From Nymphaea colorata (lineage: Eukaryota; Streptophyta; Magnoliopsida; Nymphaeales; Nymphaeaceae), in the NCBI RefSeq assembly GCF_008831285.2, contig NC_045143.1, forward strand, positions 6,397,503-6,457,502: a stretch of 60,000 nucleotides of DNA. The letters run 5' to 3'. Both the position numbers and the translations under genes were made by a program. Of this stretch, positions 1 to 12,500 are shown one piece after another (the first letter of the stretch is position 1; each line of letters opens with the position of its first letter). The notes under the pieces were generated by a model. That model saw only the letters and a program-made list of their open reading frames with translations. It was not told the origin of the DNA and ran no database searches.

Positions 1-1899
1 GCCACCACGCTCCAGAAATAAGGAGAACGGGTTGGATCTGATCAAACAATAACCCGAACCAAAACCCTGATGAATACCGATCTTAGGTGACAAACGGGTC
101 GGATCCCTTCGGACAAATGAAGCGAAACTCCCTTCGGAAAACCGATCGAATCCGGAAAAATTAAAATTTTAGATTTTTTAAACTTAAAAAATTTAAAATG
201 AAAATTCTTGTATAAATCGCCATGAAAGTCTATTTTTAAAAAACGCCACAAAATGTTCTTAATTTATTAAAAAAAATACAGAGGGCGTCTTTGTATATGT
301 TTTTGTTTTCATTGAAGGAACACCATACTCTTCCTACTTACTAGAAAAAAAATACATTTTTATGTTCTATATTGACAAATACAATTGTGCTTTCAAAATC
401 ACCTGCACTTCATTGAAGGATCTTTGGACCAAAGAATTCATTGGCGTATCAGATTTCCAAAGTAGGATATCTGGTACCAATGAAGGAAGATCAAAAAGAT
501 TTTGCAGAATAAGAGGGTTTTGATTAGAGCAACTTCAAGAAAATTAGCTGGAAGATCGGAATGATGAAATAATGAGGAGTTGTTTGGCATTAAAAATATT
601 TTGTGAGTATTTCATAAATCTGCCTTAAAAGTTACCCTAAAGTTGGGACAGATTTATGGAACGACTCAAGTTTTTGGCACCATTTTTTTTATATAATAAC
701 AAAAGCAAACCGGAAGTCATACCTTACCAAAGCAAATTTGTGTAATGATCAAAACACAATCAAATCAAACACTAATAAAACATCATTAAGTGACACTATT
801 TTTTATTCCACACAAAGACACTTAGGCTTAAATGACAAAAATATCCACAATCTTGAAAGGTCGCTCATTATGGAAAAGTCAGGAAAGATCAAGACTCATT
901 TTTATGTCATCAGTACTCACCATACCAAAAAGATGAAGACTCATTGCAATTGTATGCCATTAGTACTCACTATACCAACATGAGTACTCACCATACCAAA
1001 ACAATGTCATTAGTGTTTCATTGAAAATCAATGACAATTCCAATGACCATCCATTCCCTTCTTTCAGAAAACACTCGCAACTTCAAATTGCTGAAGCTGA
1101 TGAAGTGATTCAGGTCAGAGCAAAGCCCTCTTGTTCAGAGTGCTTTGTGGGCTTTGCTAATAACGTGACATCATAAGTGAGTTATACTGGACCTTCATGT
1201 ATCGCAAGATTTCAACGGTGATCCATTAGCAATGAACATGATCATTGTGACAAGCAATCAACAAAGGACCTTTTGGGCACAACACACAAGCAAAACATAA
1301 CAAATCTTCACTAGGTGATCCACAAAGTTAGAAGATAACCTTTAATGAAGTGACCTGAGATATCTCAGATTGCCGCTATAGCAGCAAGGAAGTACCATTG
1401 GTTCCACTCAAAGTGGCAGACCGGCCCCTCTAGGCACCGGGTTGAGGGATCAAGAGATGTCGCACTCTCCAATCAAAATAATAACAAAATCTTGGGTCCT
1501 TATGTCATCCAATATCCTATGGGCAGTCCAGTGCATATGTAGGAGTGTGCGACCACGGTAAGCCCATGTTGCACTACTATCTCATGAGACAAAACCAATC
1601 ACTAGACAAAGCTTGTACTCGCACGTAACATCGCCTAAGACGTAGTCTGTGTTTTCTTTTATACATTCAAACATGGGGTTTACCATTACTAGACATAGTC
1701 TAGTAACTCTCATAAAAACCAACTTTAGGTATCATTTCCTAGACAAAACCAATCTGACCACTTTCAATTCCCAAAAACTAGGGACAACTACTATAACATA
1801 CTTATAAGGTATAAAAGGTCAGCTTCATGCGTCAACCCTCAACTACCTTTAATTCTGGATTTTGTATTTTGTATGTGAGTATTACTCATATATAGGTTC

Positions 1900-2042
<143 letters not shown>

Positions 2043-2387
2043 TATTCATTTGTATTTCGAGCCCTCAACTTGTGTTCTTTCATTTCTAGTTTATTATATT
2101 GTCCTCTAGGTAACTATCTCATAATGAACAGCCAAATTGTTGGGGAGTTTGATAGATATTACTATATTCATAACAACTGTGTGTACACTACTGAAACTTA
2201 TGATTCCTTCACTAGTAGTGGCAATCTACTTAAAGCAGCGAGAAGCCATGACACCCACTAACAATTTATGATATGCACATTTTCTTATAAATGACTCTTA
2301 GAAATTACAACGTAGGCTCACACCTTTCGTGATCCTAAACACCACTCAAGCACCTATTAACTTTATTCATTTTTACGGTACAAAACC

Positions 2388-2499
2388 TATCACTTTCAGT
2401 ATTCATGTCTTAGAATTTTTTATTCTATAAACCAGACCTTTCTTATCACTTTCAGTATTCATGTCTTAGAATTTTTTATTCTATAAACCAGACCTTTCT
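2388..2499. repeat. Perfect 56-bp tandem duplication
   Basis: The sequence starting TATCACTTTCAGTATTCATG occurs at 2388 and again at 2444 with no difference over one 56-bp period. It is not a microsatellite and looks like a recent local duplication. Confidence 0.9.
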
Positions 2500-3868
2500 T
2501 AAACTAAGGTATGGGGCATGCAGTCTAAACCCTGAACTTACCTATTGTCCTTCGGAGTTCATGAAGCTAGCAACATACAAAGTTAGGATTTGAAGAAAAC
2601 TATACAAAAAACTACAAATGAGTATAACCAAAGCATGAGCAAATATTTTGTAAACAGTTAAGCTTAATCATAACCCATTAGTCTACAACATAACTTAGTT
2701 TCCAAAGGACACAAATCTCACCACAAATCTAAACTAGAGGTAAGCTATTCAATCAAATGGGATTATAACCAAACCATATTTTTGGTTTTCCTTTAGTTTT
2801 CTGCCTTTTCCTTTTGATCAGCTTTATCCTTCCTTCTGCATATATAAGGTTGAATCAATCTTGCGGTTGTTTGGCTAGAATAGTAATTTGTGTTCAACCA
2901 AAATTTTGTTTCGGTTCTCTAATTAGGTATTTTGCTTCCTTTCTATTGTTTGAATGACACAATGGGAAAGAATCAGCTCTTCCCTCTAATCTGATGGTTG
3001 TTGTACATCTTTTCAATATTTTATTCATATGAGAAGCCCCTTCATTCAATCCGTGTAATGAGCAAGAAACCTTATGAAATCCGATTCCTTAGATTTAACC
3101 AATTCCAATTCAGTTCTATGCAAGTAACACATCTATAATGATAACTAGCGGATTCCAACAGTCTTATATCATGGGCATAACCAGTTAAAATGACATCTCA
3201 AGAAGCATACACATGTACTACCATGGAATCTAAGAAGTATGATAAGAATCTCTCCAGCAAAATTAGTCACAAGAAATTCTGTATAAACTCTATAAAAATT
3301 CATGGTTTCTATCCTATAGTCATATCATAACATTGAGTCTTATCCTAAACAGTCATTGCTTTGTTCAAGACACTTGAAATTTTACATATATTGTTATATC
3401 ATCACCTACATTCCTTTGAATCATTACCATCCAGCACCCAATTAGTTTCTAAAATTTTAGAAAAAGTCTTATGGTCCTACATACAACTTTTTCATACAGT
3501 TTTCCCATAGACCTAGTCCCTTGCAGTCATATAGCCTCATTGCATGCTATCACTCTCTACATAATCATATAGTAACATATTCTAGCATGCAAGTATTTCT
3601 ATTTCTACACATACATCATCATATATATTCATTGGTATACCTCCATTTATATATTTATATGTACTTATATACATATACACAACATAAATTCATAATCTAC
3701 ATGTTTCACTCATGGGTGCATATCTCATGCCTGTTAAGTCATAAATGAGTTCAACTCCAATGACTTGTTGTACTATCAATACTAAGAGACCCTTTGTTCT
3801 TTAGGACTGATTTGTGTTTGCTCTTTCTTTGGAGTATATACACAAGTCCAAATTGTAATCTATCCAAG

Positions 3869-3871
<3 letters not shown>

Positions 3872-3935
<64 letters not shown>
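3872..3935. repeat. (TA)n microsatellite
   Basis: A simple TA tract of about 32 units. Confidence 0.95.
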
Positions 3936-3938
<3 letters not shown>

Positions 3939-4449
3939 CCTTGAGTTCCCATCATCAACCCTCTATGCTTCTTGTTTCTCCACTAACATTGATCTCAACC
4001 ACAAAGAGAGCAGAAATTAGGACGTACCTCTTTCTCTTCTCAAGTTCTCTGTTGTTGAACCTACCCCTCTACGACTGCAGCAAATGGAAGGTTAATTTGA
4101 TGAAAAGCAAGATTAAATGGACCATCTTCTAGGCCTCCAAAACTGTCATAGGAATTTGCAGCTTTTCACAAGAAAGATGACCCACCAATTTTCCCTCAAT
4201 CCTCTTTTTAATGCATCAATCATTGTATTTTGTCAACTCCCTTTTTCATGGAAAAGTAGTAACCTCCTCTTTAATGCATTTAATTTACTTTTCTATAACT
4301 ACTTGATTATGTCTTAATGATAGTTTTAACTAAGCCCACTATTATATTGAGTATATTTGTTTACATATATAAATGTATGCATCCCTACAACCATATTCAA
4401 TTGCATACAATTAAAAATGAGAGGCTTTACACACACAATATTTGTTATG

Positions 4450-4560
4450 TCAAACAGCGTGAGAGAGGTTGTTTGGTATGAAAGACATGTGAATGTGCCA
4501 CAAATATTAGGATAGATTCATAGAAAACTTGTTTTACTATTTCATGAATCTGCTCTAATT
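4450..4560. mobile_element. MITE fragment of the CAGATTCAT / GTTTGGCA family
   Basis: GAGGTTGTTTGGTATGA near the left, ATTAGGATAGATTCATAGAA and TATTTCATGAATCTGCTC inside. The same word set occurs in the MITE at 55.1 kb and in fragments at about 565-670, 27900-28010, 48880-49010, 56370-56470 and 58040-58140. Confidence 0.45.
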
Positions 4561-5149
4561 TTTTTTCGTGGGACACTCAAATGCTGCCAATTGAACCCCT
4601 GAGGAGACTTGATTCTGATTAAATCTATCGGATGTTGAAAGTAGGCTATAACCATGTGACAGAGAACATAGATCCATTTCATTGATGTTACCTGCTTCTT
4701 TTGTGGAAATGAAAACTAAACAGCAGTCCACATATTGCTTGCTTGTGGCTATTTCTTCAATCACACGCTCGTCTTCATAAATCTTTTTCAGGACATCAAA
4801 AACTGGTGGATTAATCATACATAGTGCAAGTGGAAGTCTCCTTTGTTAATGGAGATGCAAGTGCTTATAGTGGCGTCATCATCCATCACTAAGATGGACA
4901 GCAAAGACATTAGATCTTTCTAATACTAACAATGTTTTCCTTTAACAATTGTTGTTAAGCTTCTTCACATGTATTCTTGAGGATTGAGATGCCAATCACA
5001 TGGCTAAGATGATGCTATTTTTTGGAGGGTTTGATTACATTCGATATGTCTTGAGCTATTTTACGAACACAATCTTGATACATGTTAGGAGCATAACCTC
5101 GTTGGGAACATTCAAGATTAAGTTACTTATTTGTTTCTTCAGTTTTGGA

Positions 5150-5410
5150 TCCCCGAGAGGGTTGGCGCATTAGATGGGGCGGGAGCTAGTAGGAGTCCAG
5201 TCTCTATACTGAAAAAAAGAGGCCACTGACATATAAATTGGAACGCAGTGGTGGCAGCTCCCGAAGACACTAAAAGTAATCTTACACCCTATAAGGATGA
5301 GGGAGGGGTTGAATGGGAGCTTCGGCCTTCAACTGGACAGTGGGTCTCCCCTGCTATCTTGGACTACTGACCGACCAGTCATTTCCCATCATGCCACACC
5401 AACTCCTTTA
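5150..5410. repeat. Dispersed repeat, copy 1
   Basis: The segment containing GGTTGAATGGGAGCTTCGGC and a following GTGGGTCTCCCCTGCT-like stretch recurs in diverged form at about 20050-20170 (GGTTGGATGGGAGCTTCGAC, GTGGGTGTTCTCCGCT). It has no ORF. The type of element is not recognised. Confidence 0.5.
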
Positions 5411-6294
5411 GGCCTAAATCTCTTAGAGGGTTTTAAATAAAACCACCTCTTCTTTCAAAGAGAAACCAAGAAATGTGGAGAATAACTTATTGGCTATGCA
5501 TAATTGTGGACATAAGAAAAGGCTTTCTTGTTGCAAACCCAGAAAACCACTTCCCTCAATCGCAAGCACACCACCCAAAAACTCTCTCCTGATTACAAAG
5601 GAGCTCTTCGTCTTCACCCAGTCTGATGGCATTACATCTTGATCAGCAACGGCTGGCGATGCCGCTAATTGAAAGATCCAATGACAGTAAAGGCGCAAAG
5701 CTATGTTATCCAATTTTACACCATTGATCAAATTCCATGTAATCATTTTTCGTAGATCCCTTTTAATGAACAGTGAGGCTTCAGAAATGGCTGAACCCGG
5801 AGTGTGTTAACGAACTGCACAGCATTAGACAGGCTTCATTCGAGGCAAAACTCGCCGCTTGCCTAAATGTAGTTAAGCTTGATAGTCTCTTGGCAGGGGA
5901 TATTACAGAATTCCCGTAAGGCAATTTCAGAGTTAGCGTAACGACCAGAGTTTTGTTTTATAGCCAATCGAACTTTGCTTTTGAGTTCAACGATCCACCT
6001 AGATCTACAACGAAGAAAAGAGATCTTATTGTTCTCGCTCACAATCCACCATTATCATACACAAATAGTGACCACACGCACTCTCATCATGTATGAGCAA
6101 AGAGTTTCTACGCTTTCATCGGTCATGGCCAGGCCAACTAGCCGAGGCAGGGTAGCGCACAAGTCGAGGTTTGGATGTAAAACAGACATCACGAGTTCTA
6201 CAAAGGCTTTCCATGTGACCAACATGACAGATACTCGCACGATGTCAGGGCACATGGGCGCCAACTTCCCTGACATGCCAAATAGATGAAAAAA

Positions 6295-6527
6295 CTGAGA
6301 CAAGAAAGATAATTGACAAGAAAGAGGTGAAATCCCTTTTACAACCAAAATATGAATCTATTAGTCTTACCAGTGCCATGTACCTACAGCAAATCTAAGA
6401 CGTCTGGGCTGAAATTGAATACAGAAGAAGACCCCAACACCGCACAACCGCATCCTCAAAGACCCGAGCCCATGAACTTACCGTCTCCAACAAGATAACA
6501 AAACCCAAAATTCTAGTTCGAACATAC
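6295..6527 (-). promoter_or_regulatory. Candidate 3' UTR introns of the KH-domain gene
   Basis: Just after the stop codon (6552-6550), the minus strand has a strong donor CAG|GTATGT (intron from 6527) and a second donor GACG|GTAAGT (intron from 6481). A good acceptor follows, TTCAATTTCAG, ending at 6409. Another donor CACTG|GTAAGA starts at 6370 and pairs with a pyrimidine-rich acceptor TTGTCTCAG ending at 6295. If both introns are used, the second junction lies about 60 nt after the stop, far enough to make the mRNA a possible nonsense-mediated-decay substrate. This is inferred only from splice-site shape. Confidence 0.4.
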
Positions 6528-6549
6528 CTGATTGGCGTCTTGGAAGAAC

Positions 6550-9500
6550 CTATTGGCTCTGTGGCGATGTCTTCACAGCAGGTGGTGCTCCTGCAGCTGC
6601 TCCCGGTGGTGGTGCATCATAACCACTGTGTGAATTGCCACCCGCACTGCCCTCTCCAGAATAGGCAGGTGGCTGCTGGGAATAAGCATTATACGAATCA
6701 CCGTATGACTGTTGTCCATAGCCAGCTTGTGTGGGTGCAGGCGCCCCATATGGCTGCTGTCCATATCCACCTTGTGAGGAACCATAGCTCGGTGCAGTTC
6801 GATGCTGGTTAGGATCAGGCTGCGCATAGCCAGTTGGAGCAGGTGCCGTCTGCGAATGTGCATAACCAGGCTGTGTAGGAGCAGGATAACCACCCTGAGA
6901 GGCGGGAGACTGGCCATATCCCATTTGGCCAGGAGGCTTTTGTGCAGCTGGTTGCTGATTATAGCCAGGTTGAGCTAGCGTTGATTGTCCATAACCTTGC
7001 TGCGACGGAGGCTGGGCTGCATAACCAGGCTGAGAAGGTGGCATTCCATAAGGCTGGTTAGGTGCTTGAGAAGGATAGTTTGGTGTGGTACTTGGTGGCT
7101 GACTGTATCCTTGTGGTGGTGCTCCAACTGCAGGTGGTTGAGAAGTTGGTGGAGGAGTTTGAGACGGTGGCCCTGCAGGAGGGACCTGGGAACCGTAACT
7201 AGGGACTGCTCCATCTTTGTTTCCATAGGACGGTGCTGAGCCATATGTTTGTTGTTGATCATAGCCTGACTGTGGGTTTGGAGGCTGTTGCCCATATGCT
7301 GGCTGTCCAGCAGGTGCCTGGTAGCCGCCATAACCATCCTGACCATAAGATTGTGGCTGCCCAACAGCGGGTTGAGAGTAGCCTGATTCACCGTAAGATG
7401 GTTGCTGATTGTAACTTCCTGGTGGTGCTTGACCATAACCATAAGTAGAGCCATCAGCAGGGGCGGTGGACCCCCCTGGTGCTGCTGGTTGCTGCTGCTG
7501 TTGCTGGTTGTAATAATCATACCCTCCACCGTGAGAGCTTTGTGGAGCAGGTGCACCAGAAGTTTGATCCCAGCCAGAGGAGAATCCACTTGACGTTTGT
7601 TGTGGGGGATAGCTTCCATACGGTTGTTGCGGCATGTTATATTGTGGTGGAGGTCCAGGATAAGCACCAGGTTGCATGTAACCATAACCTGGTTGCTGCA
7701 TTGGTGGAGGGCCAGGTGGACCCCAACTTGTTGGTGGTCGTGGTGGTTGGTAGCCTTGTTGACTGTATCCACTCATTGGAGGATTCCTTGCACGATTCTG
7801 CATGATATCAAAAAATAAAAAATATATGAACCAGAAATCAACTGAAAAAAGGGACAACTATAGATAGTGCAAGTTAATAAGCAGCATGTCATTTCAGCAA
7901 AATCATGAAAAGGAAAACTAAATTAGAAAAAAAAAATATTCATGACAAAACACTTGCAATCACACAAATATATAGCTCTAACAAACAGAGGTGCACCCAA
8001 CTTACCAACGTTGAGAAGAAACGTTCAACTAATGAGATGACCATCAGTTTTCCACCCTCGCCTACTTGCACCAAAATGGTTCTAAAAGAAAAACTTCCGA
8101 AGTACTCTATAGCATAAAAAGATATTCAACAGAAAATACACGCCTAAAATATGGTAACACAATCTGGACATAGGCGCATTATGTTCATCAGAACGTAACC
8201 TGCAGGGACCTGGCTGAACAACAAAAGAGCTATATGATCTAACTGAACTTCCACAAGATGACCTATACAAGAATGAGTGACTAACCAAATGAAGCATGAA
8301 ATTTATAAACTAGATGCTTCCTATTTCAATTAAAATGAAAAAGTCCTGAAGTTCCTGTAAACAGAACTGGAATAAATAGTCCATAGGTCTGTAAAGTTAT
8401 CACCGACTGAAAGCTAAACAATTACTTGCATTACATCTTCACAGAATAAAGTGCATTAACATAAAGATTTTAGCATAATATACTAAAGAGAAGACTCCAA
8501 GTTTCAATGGAATAAGGGAAAGTAGTTTCTTTTACATTAACAAGTTCCTATTAGTATATTCATGAAAGGTCATGATTGAACCTCAAATGTGCATAACACA
8601 GCGAAGGTCGAAAAAACATAGGCCTCCAATACTTTAAAGAGTGAAAAACCACAAGGTTTTTCCATTTCTGTGTGGAAATATAAAGACATTTGCAGCTACC
8701 ACTTCATTAATATGTTCGGCGAGATATTCTGGTTCCGCCTTCATGGAAATATATTACAACATAATAGCTTCCAATGCCAGCCTTCAGTTTACAACATTGG
8801 GCAGCGATCATAAAATTACCGGACATACAACAAGCCCAATCCTTGATATTTTATCATCTTATGCTGCTTTGAAGCTTATAGTCCACAAATTATCAACTGA
8901 AATCAGAAAAGGGCTACTGCCCTAATCTCTAGCAGTTGTAACTTGTAACATGACCAAGATCCATACCAATTACAAAACCAATTAAAATAAATCTTGGCCT
9001 TCTTAGTTGTGTGAAATAACTTTAACATGATAGAAGATATCTATCAGAAGACCCAGATATACCCAGTTCATTTAAACATTCAAAGTCCATGGCACAGGAC
9101 AGTTATCAATATACATGGAGGAAAAAGTTGAAACAAAAAAGGTAGTAGAATATTCATGTGTACCACTATACAGAGCATATGCACAAGTTCCAAAATAACA
9201 ATTTGTTAACTTTTAGAACTTCAAATGGTTTAATGAGGAAGAAATCAATACACCTTTAATCCTGGGAGGCCCAAACAGCTAGAAAATCAGGTCTTTTCAC
9301 AGGTAAAAGTGGAACAAACGTCAACAGAAGTAATATGAATATGATCAGGTTACTTACCAATAAGTTCTATATATCCACCAAAAAAATTAAGAAATAATAA
9401 CGCCTTGAAAATGACATGACAAACACAAAACGAAAACTTGGTGAATTACTCTAACAGAGAACTCCATGCCAACAATTACACACTAAAAATTTTACTGTAT

Positions 9501-12500
9501 GCATGTCAATATTAGGGAGAGAAAATAGATGGCTATAAATCAAAAGAACCAATAATAAATCAATTATACTGCACAAAACCGATAATATATGAAGTAAAAG
9601 CATACTGCACAAAAGCAAGGTTCATCCAATGGTGCTTGTGCAGCATTAGTATGAGTAGCAGAATCTTCACCCACAAGTCCACAACCCTCACCCTGAGACC
9701 GAATACATGAGTGGTTCTCTTGTCACTAGACACAGCGAGCCACTGAATTGATGGAGAAAGGGCAAAACACATGAACTAAAAGCCCAAATTTGAAAAGCTT
9801 TTCTACCTGATCAACCAGGAAGCGCAGAATCCATTTGGATGAAATGCGTAACCAATGATTCAGGCAAAAGAAATTTTTTAAAATAAGAATGTTAAACATA
9901 CACCACATGAAGTTAACACCTTTGCCTCTCCCACTACAGCCTCATATTAAAACAAGTGCAGACATCCAGATGGTGATTAACTGATAAACTGAAAAGACAT
10001 AATTCTCCATGATTCGCACCACTGATAATAAATTTCCATTAATATAACAAATCCTCCAACAATAGCACAAGAATTGAGGAAGAGCAGAAGAGAAGAAGCA
10101 TCAGAGCTTTTCCATCCATGGTCCATACATAAATTTAGAGGCTTAAATATTATTTTCCTTGTTCTCCTTTATATCAACCAATAAAGAGGCAGACCAGTGA
10201 TTCTTTAGTAGCAAAACCTACTTGAAGATCCACATTAGATTTAATAAGATATATATATATATATGGTGACATCCAGCAGTCTGCAGCCTCCTGCATTATT
10301 ATAATACTAATACCTCCAAAAATCAGGATACATAGTAAAGGTTGAAAACCATACCAGCATTTTCCTAAGAAAAATACCCAATGGTAGTTGTTGCTCAATC
10401 CTGCACCATGTAAGCCTCACTGGAACAATTTCTAGTACAACAAGAGGACCTCTTGAAAAGACCATGGATTATTCAGACCAATGAGCAATACATTGACAAA
10501 CCAAGATAGAAGATTGCAGGATAAAAATCTCTGGACTAAGGGCAGTTACAACTTTCTCAGCTAGCTCATGATTCCAAATCTATTCCATAGATGCAACTCA
10601 TACAAAAAGTACCCATAACTTCTTTCTCCATAACCTTTCAAATATCACAAAATTACAAGCAGAATGCACCTACTCCAAATTAATCTTCCACCATCCACCA
10701 TCAGGAAGCCCACCAGGAAGCTAAATTCAGGTATATAGCAAAGATATTATCACACATCCTGCAGCTTTATGTTCCAAATATTATCCAGAATTCTACATAT
10801 AGCTCCATTCTGACATTTGTCACAATTTTACCAATACATGTGGCAATTTAGCAGTTTCACAGATGTCAGACAGGTTAACAACTCAGCTGAATTGACAATT
10901 TTGGTGTATGTCAAACTAATATTTTTCATGACCAGTATATAAAGAGTATATACAGAAGAGATGTTTTTAGTATACTGCCAGCAGAGATTCAACCTGCATT
11001 TTGAGAAAGAAATACTTGCAAAACGGAGAATGGAATATGTAGGAAACGTTTAAGTCTGATATGGCATCATTCTTGATGCCAAAGGATTCAGATCTTGAAC
11101 GGGTCCTTCAGCATAATGGATGAAAAGGGATGCCAGTACAACTCTTATAAGTGGTTGAGATAGAAAAAGAATAAGACAGAAATGTATGGGCAAAAAATCT
11201 CCTCCAACATGATGATATAATAGGATGTCAAGTTTCCAACCTCAGACAAAGTAAGACAATTGGACATACAATGAAGACAATTTGGCAGACAATGAAATTG
11301 AAAGTTGGAAACAAGTAGCACGTTGATACAGCAATAAGGGCCAAATACATTTATATACAAAACAATCACCAGCAATACCTGCCGCTGTACACATATCTCA
11401 TATGGTCCTATACCAAATGACTAATATATCTTTCAAACCATGAAACATTAGGCCACCAAACATACAAGGAGTCACAGAAAATTAAAATCATAATTCAAGC
11501 TGCTTATCAATAAAAAATAACTTGTACCCAAAAATTACCTAGATTAAATAGATAAAATAAAGAAAACAGTAACTCAGATGGATCCCAAAAAAAAGACAAG
11601 CAGGGCATAACATGAAGTACATATTTTTAAAAAGTTAAATGCTAAATTAGTACATTTAGGCATAAAATTGACACAAAATAATCCAATGAGAAGCTAAATT
11701 GGAAAATTATTCAGTAAGACTGAAAAAAGGAGTGCAAGTCATTAAGATCCACCATCAGATGCATAACCGCATAAGCACTTTAGCAATGGATGCTGCATGT
11801 TAAAGCCCAACTTTCAAGCATATAAAGAACATATTGAGCATAATCAAACAAAGATAATACTACGAAGAACACACCATCGAGTATAACACGAAGGATATCA
11901 AATTGGACAGTTGTAAATTCAAATAGAAGATGGTAATATACTCTGAACAAGATTGTAATTACCAGAAGGAAAAAAATGACTCAATATCTGGCGAAAATGA
12001 ACAATATTGACAGAAACGTTTAACATGAAAACTAAAAAACAAATATACAAGTAATCAACCACTGGCCATAAAAATAGGACAATGTAAAGCAATAAGCTGC
12101 ACCAACAAAGTTCATGAAATCCATGGGTCCAGTTAAGGTGAACAAAAGTGAACTAAAAATAACAGATTATTCCATAGATAGCTAGGTATATGACTAGAAC
12201 TTATGTTTTAATCCAAAACCAAATTTAGAAGATGCGATTAAAGGATTTGACAAGAATAAACCTATGGCCAAGCTACAGGTTCAATCAGTATCATAGAGCA
12301 ATTCACAGCAGAAAAAAAAATGTTGCTCACATACTACACATGTCCTGTAATTTAAGACATGGAGATGAGAAAGAAACAAAAAATGGCAGAATTCTAGACT
12401 TCCAAAAGAAAGATAAGAAGGTAACAAGAAAGACCAAGGGTCAGTGGCAATTCTTCAGCAGATAGAAGTTTTGATACAAAAAAAAAATAACAAAATACAG

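Noticed and set aside
1370-1640. Possible LTR-retrotransposon remnant
   Set aside because: Higher GC and distinct texture, but no direct repeats, primer site or protein motif could be found.
6055-6348. Minus-strand frame of 97 codons after the KH gene stop
   Set aside because: It begins within the probable 3' UTR, has no recognisable domain, and the splice sites around it suggest untranslated exons.
6540-7818. Several long plus-strand and shifted minus-strand frames, up to 265 codons
   Set aside because: They are shadows of the repetitive Q/P/Y/G-rich exon of the KH gene, whose own frame matches the protein family and joins the upstream exons.
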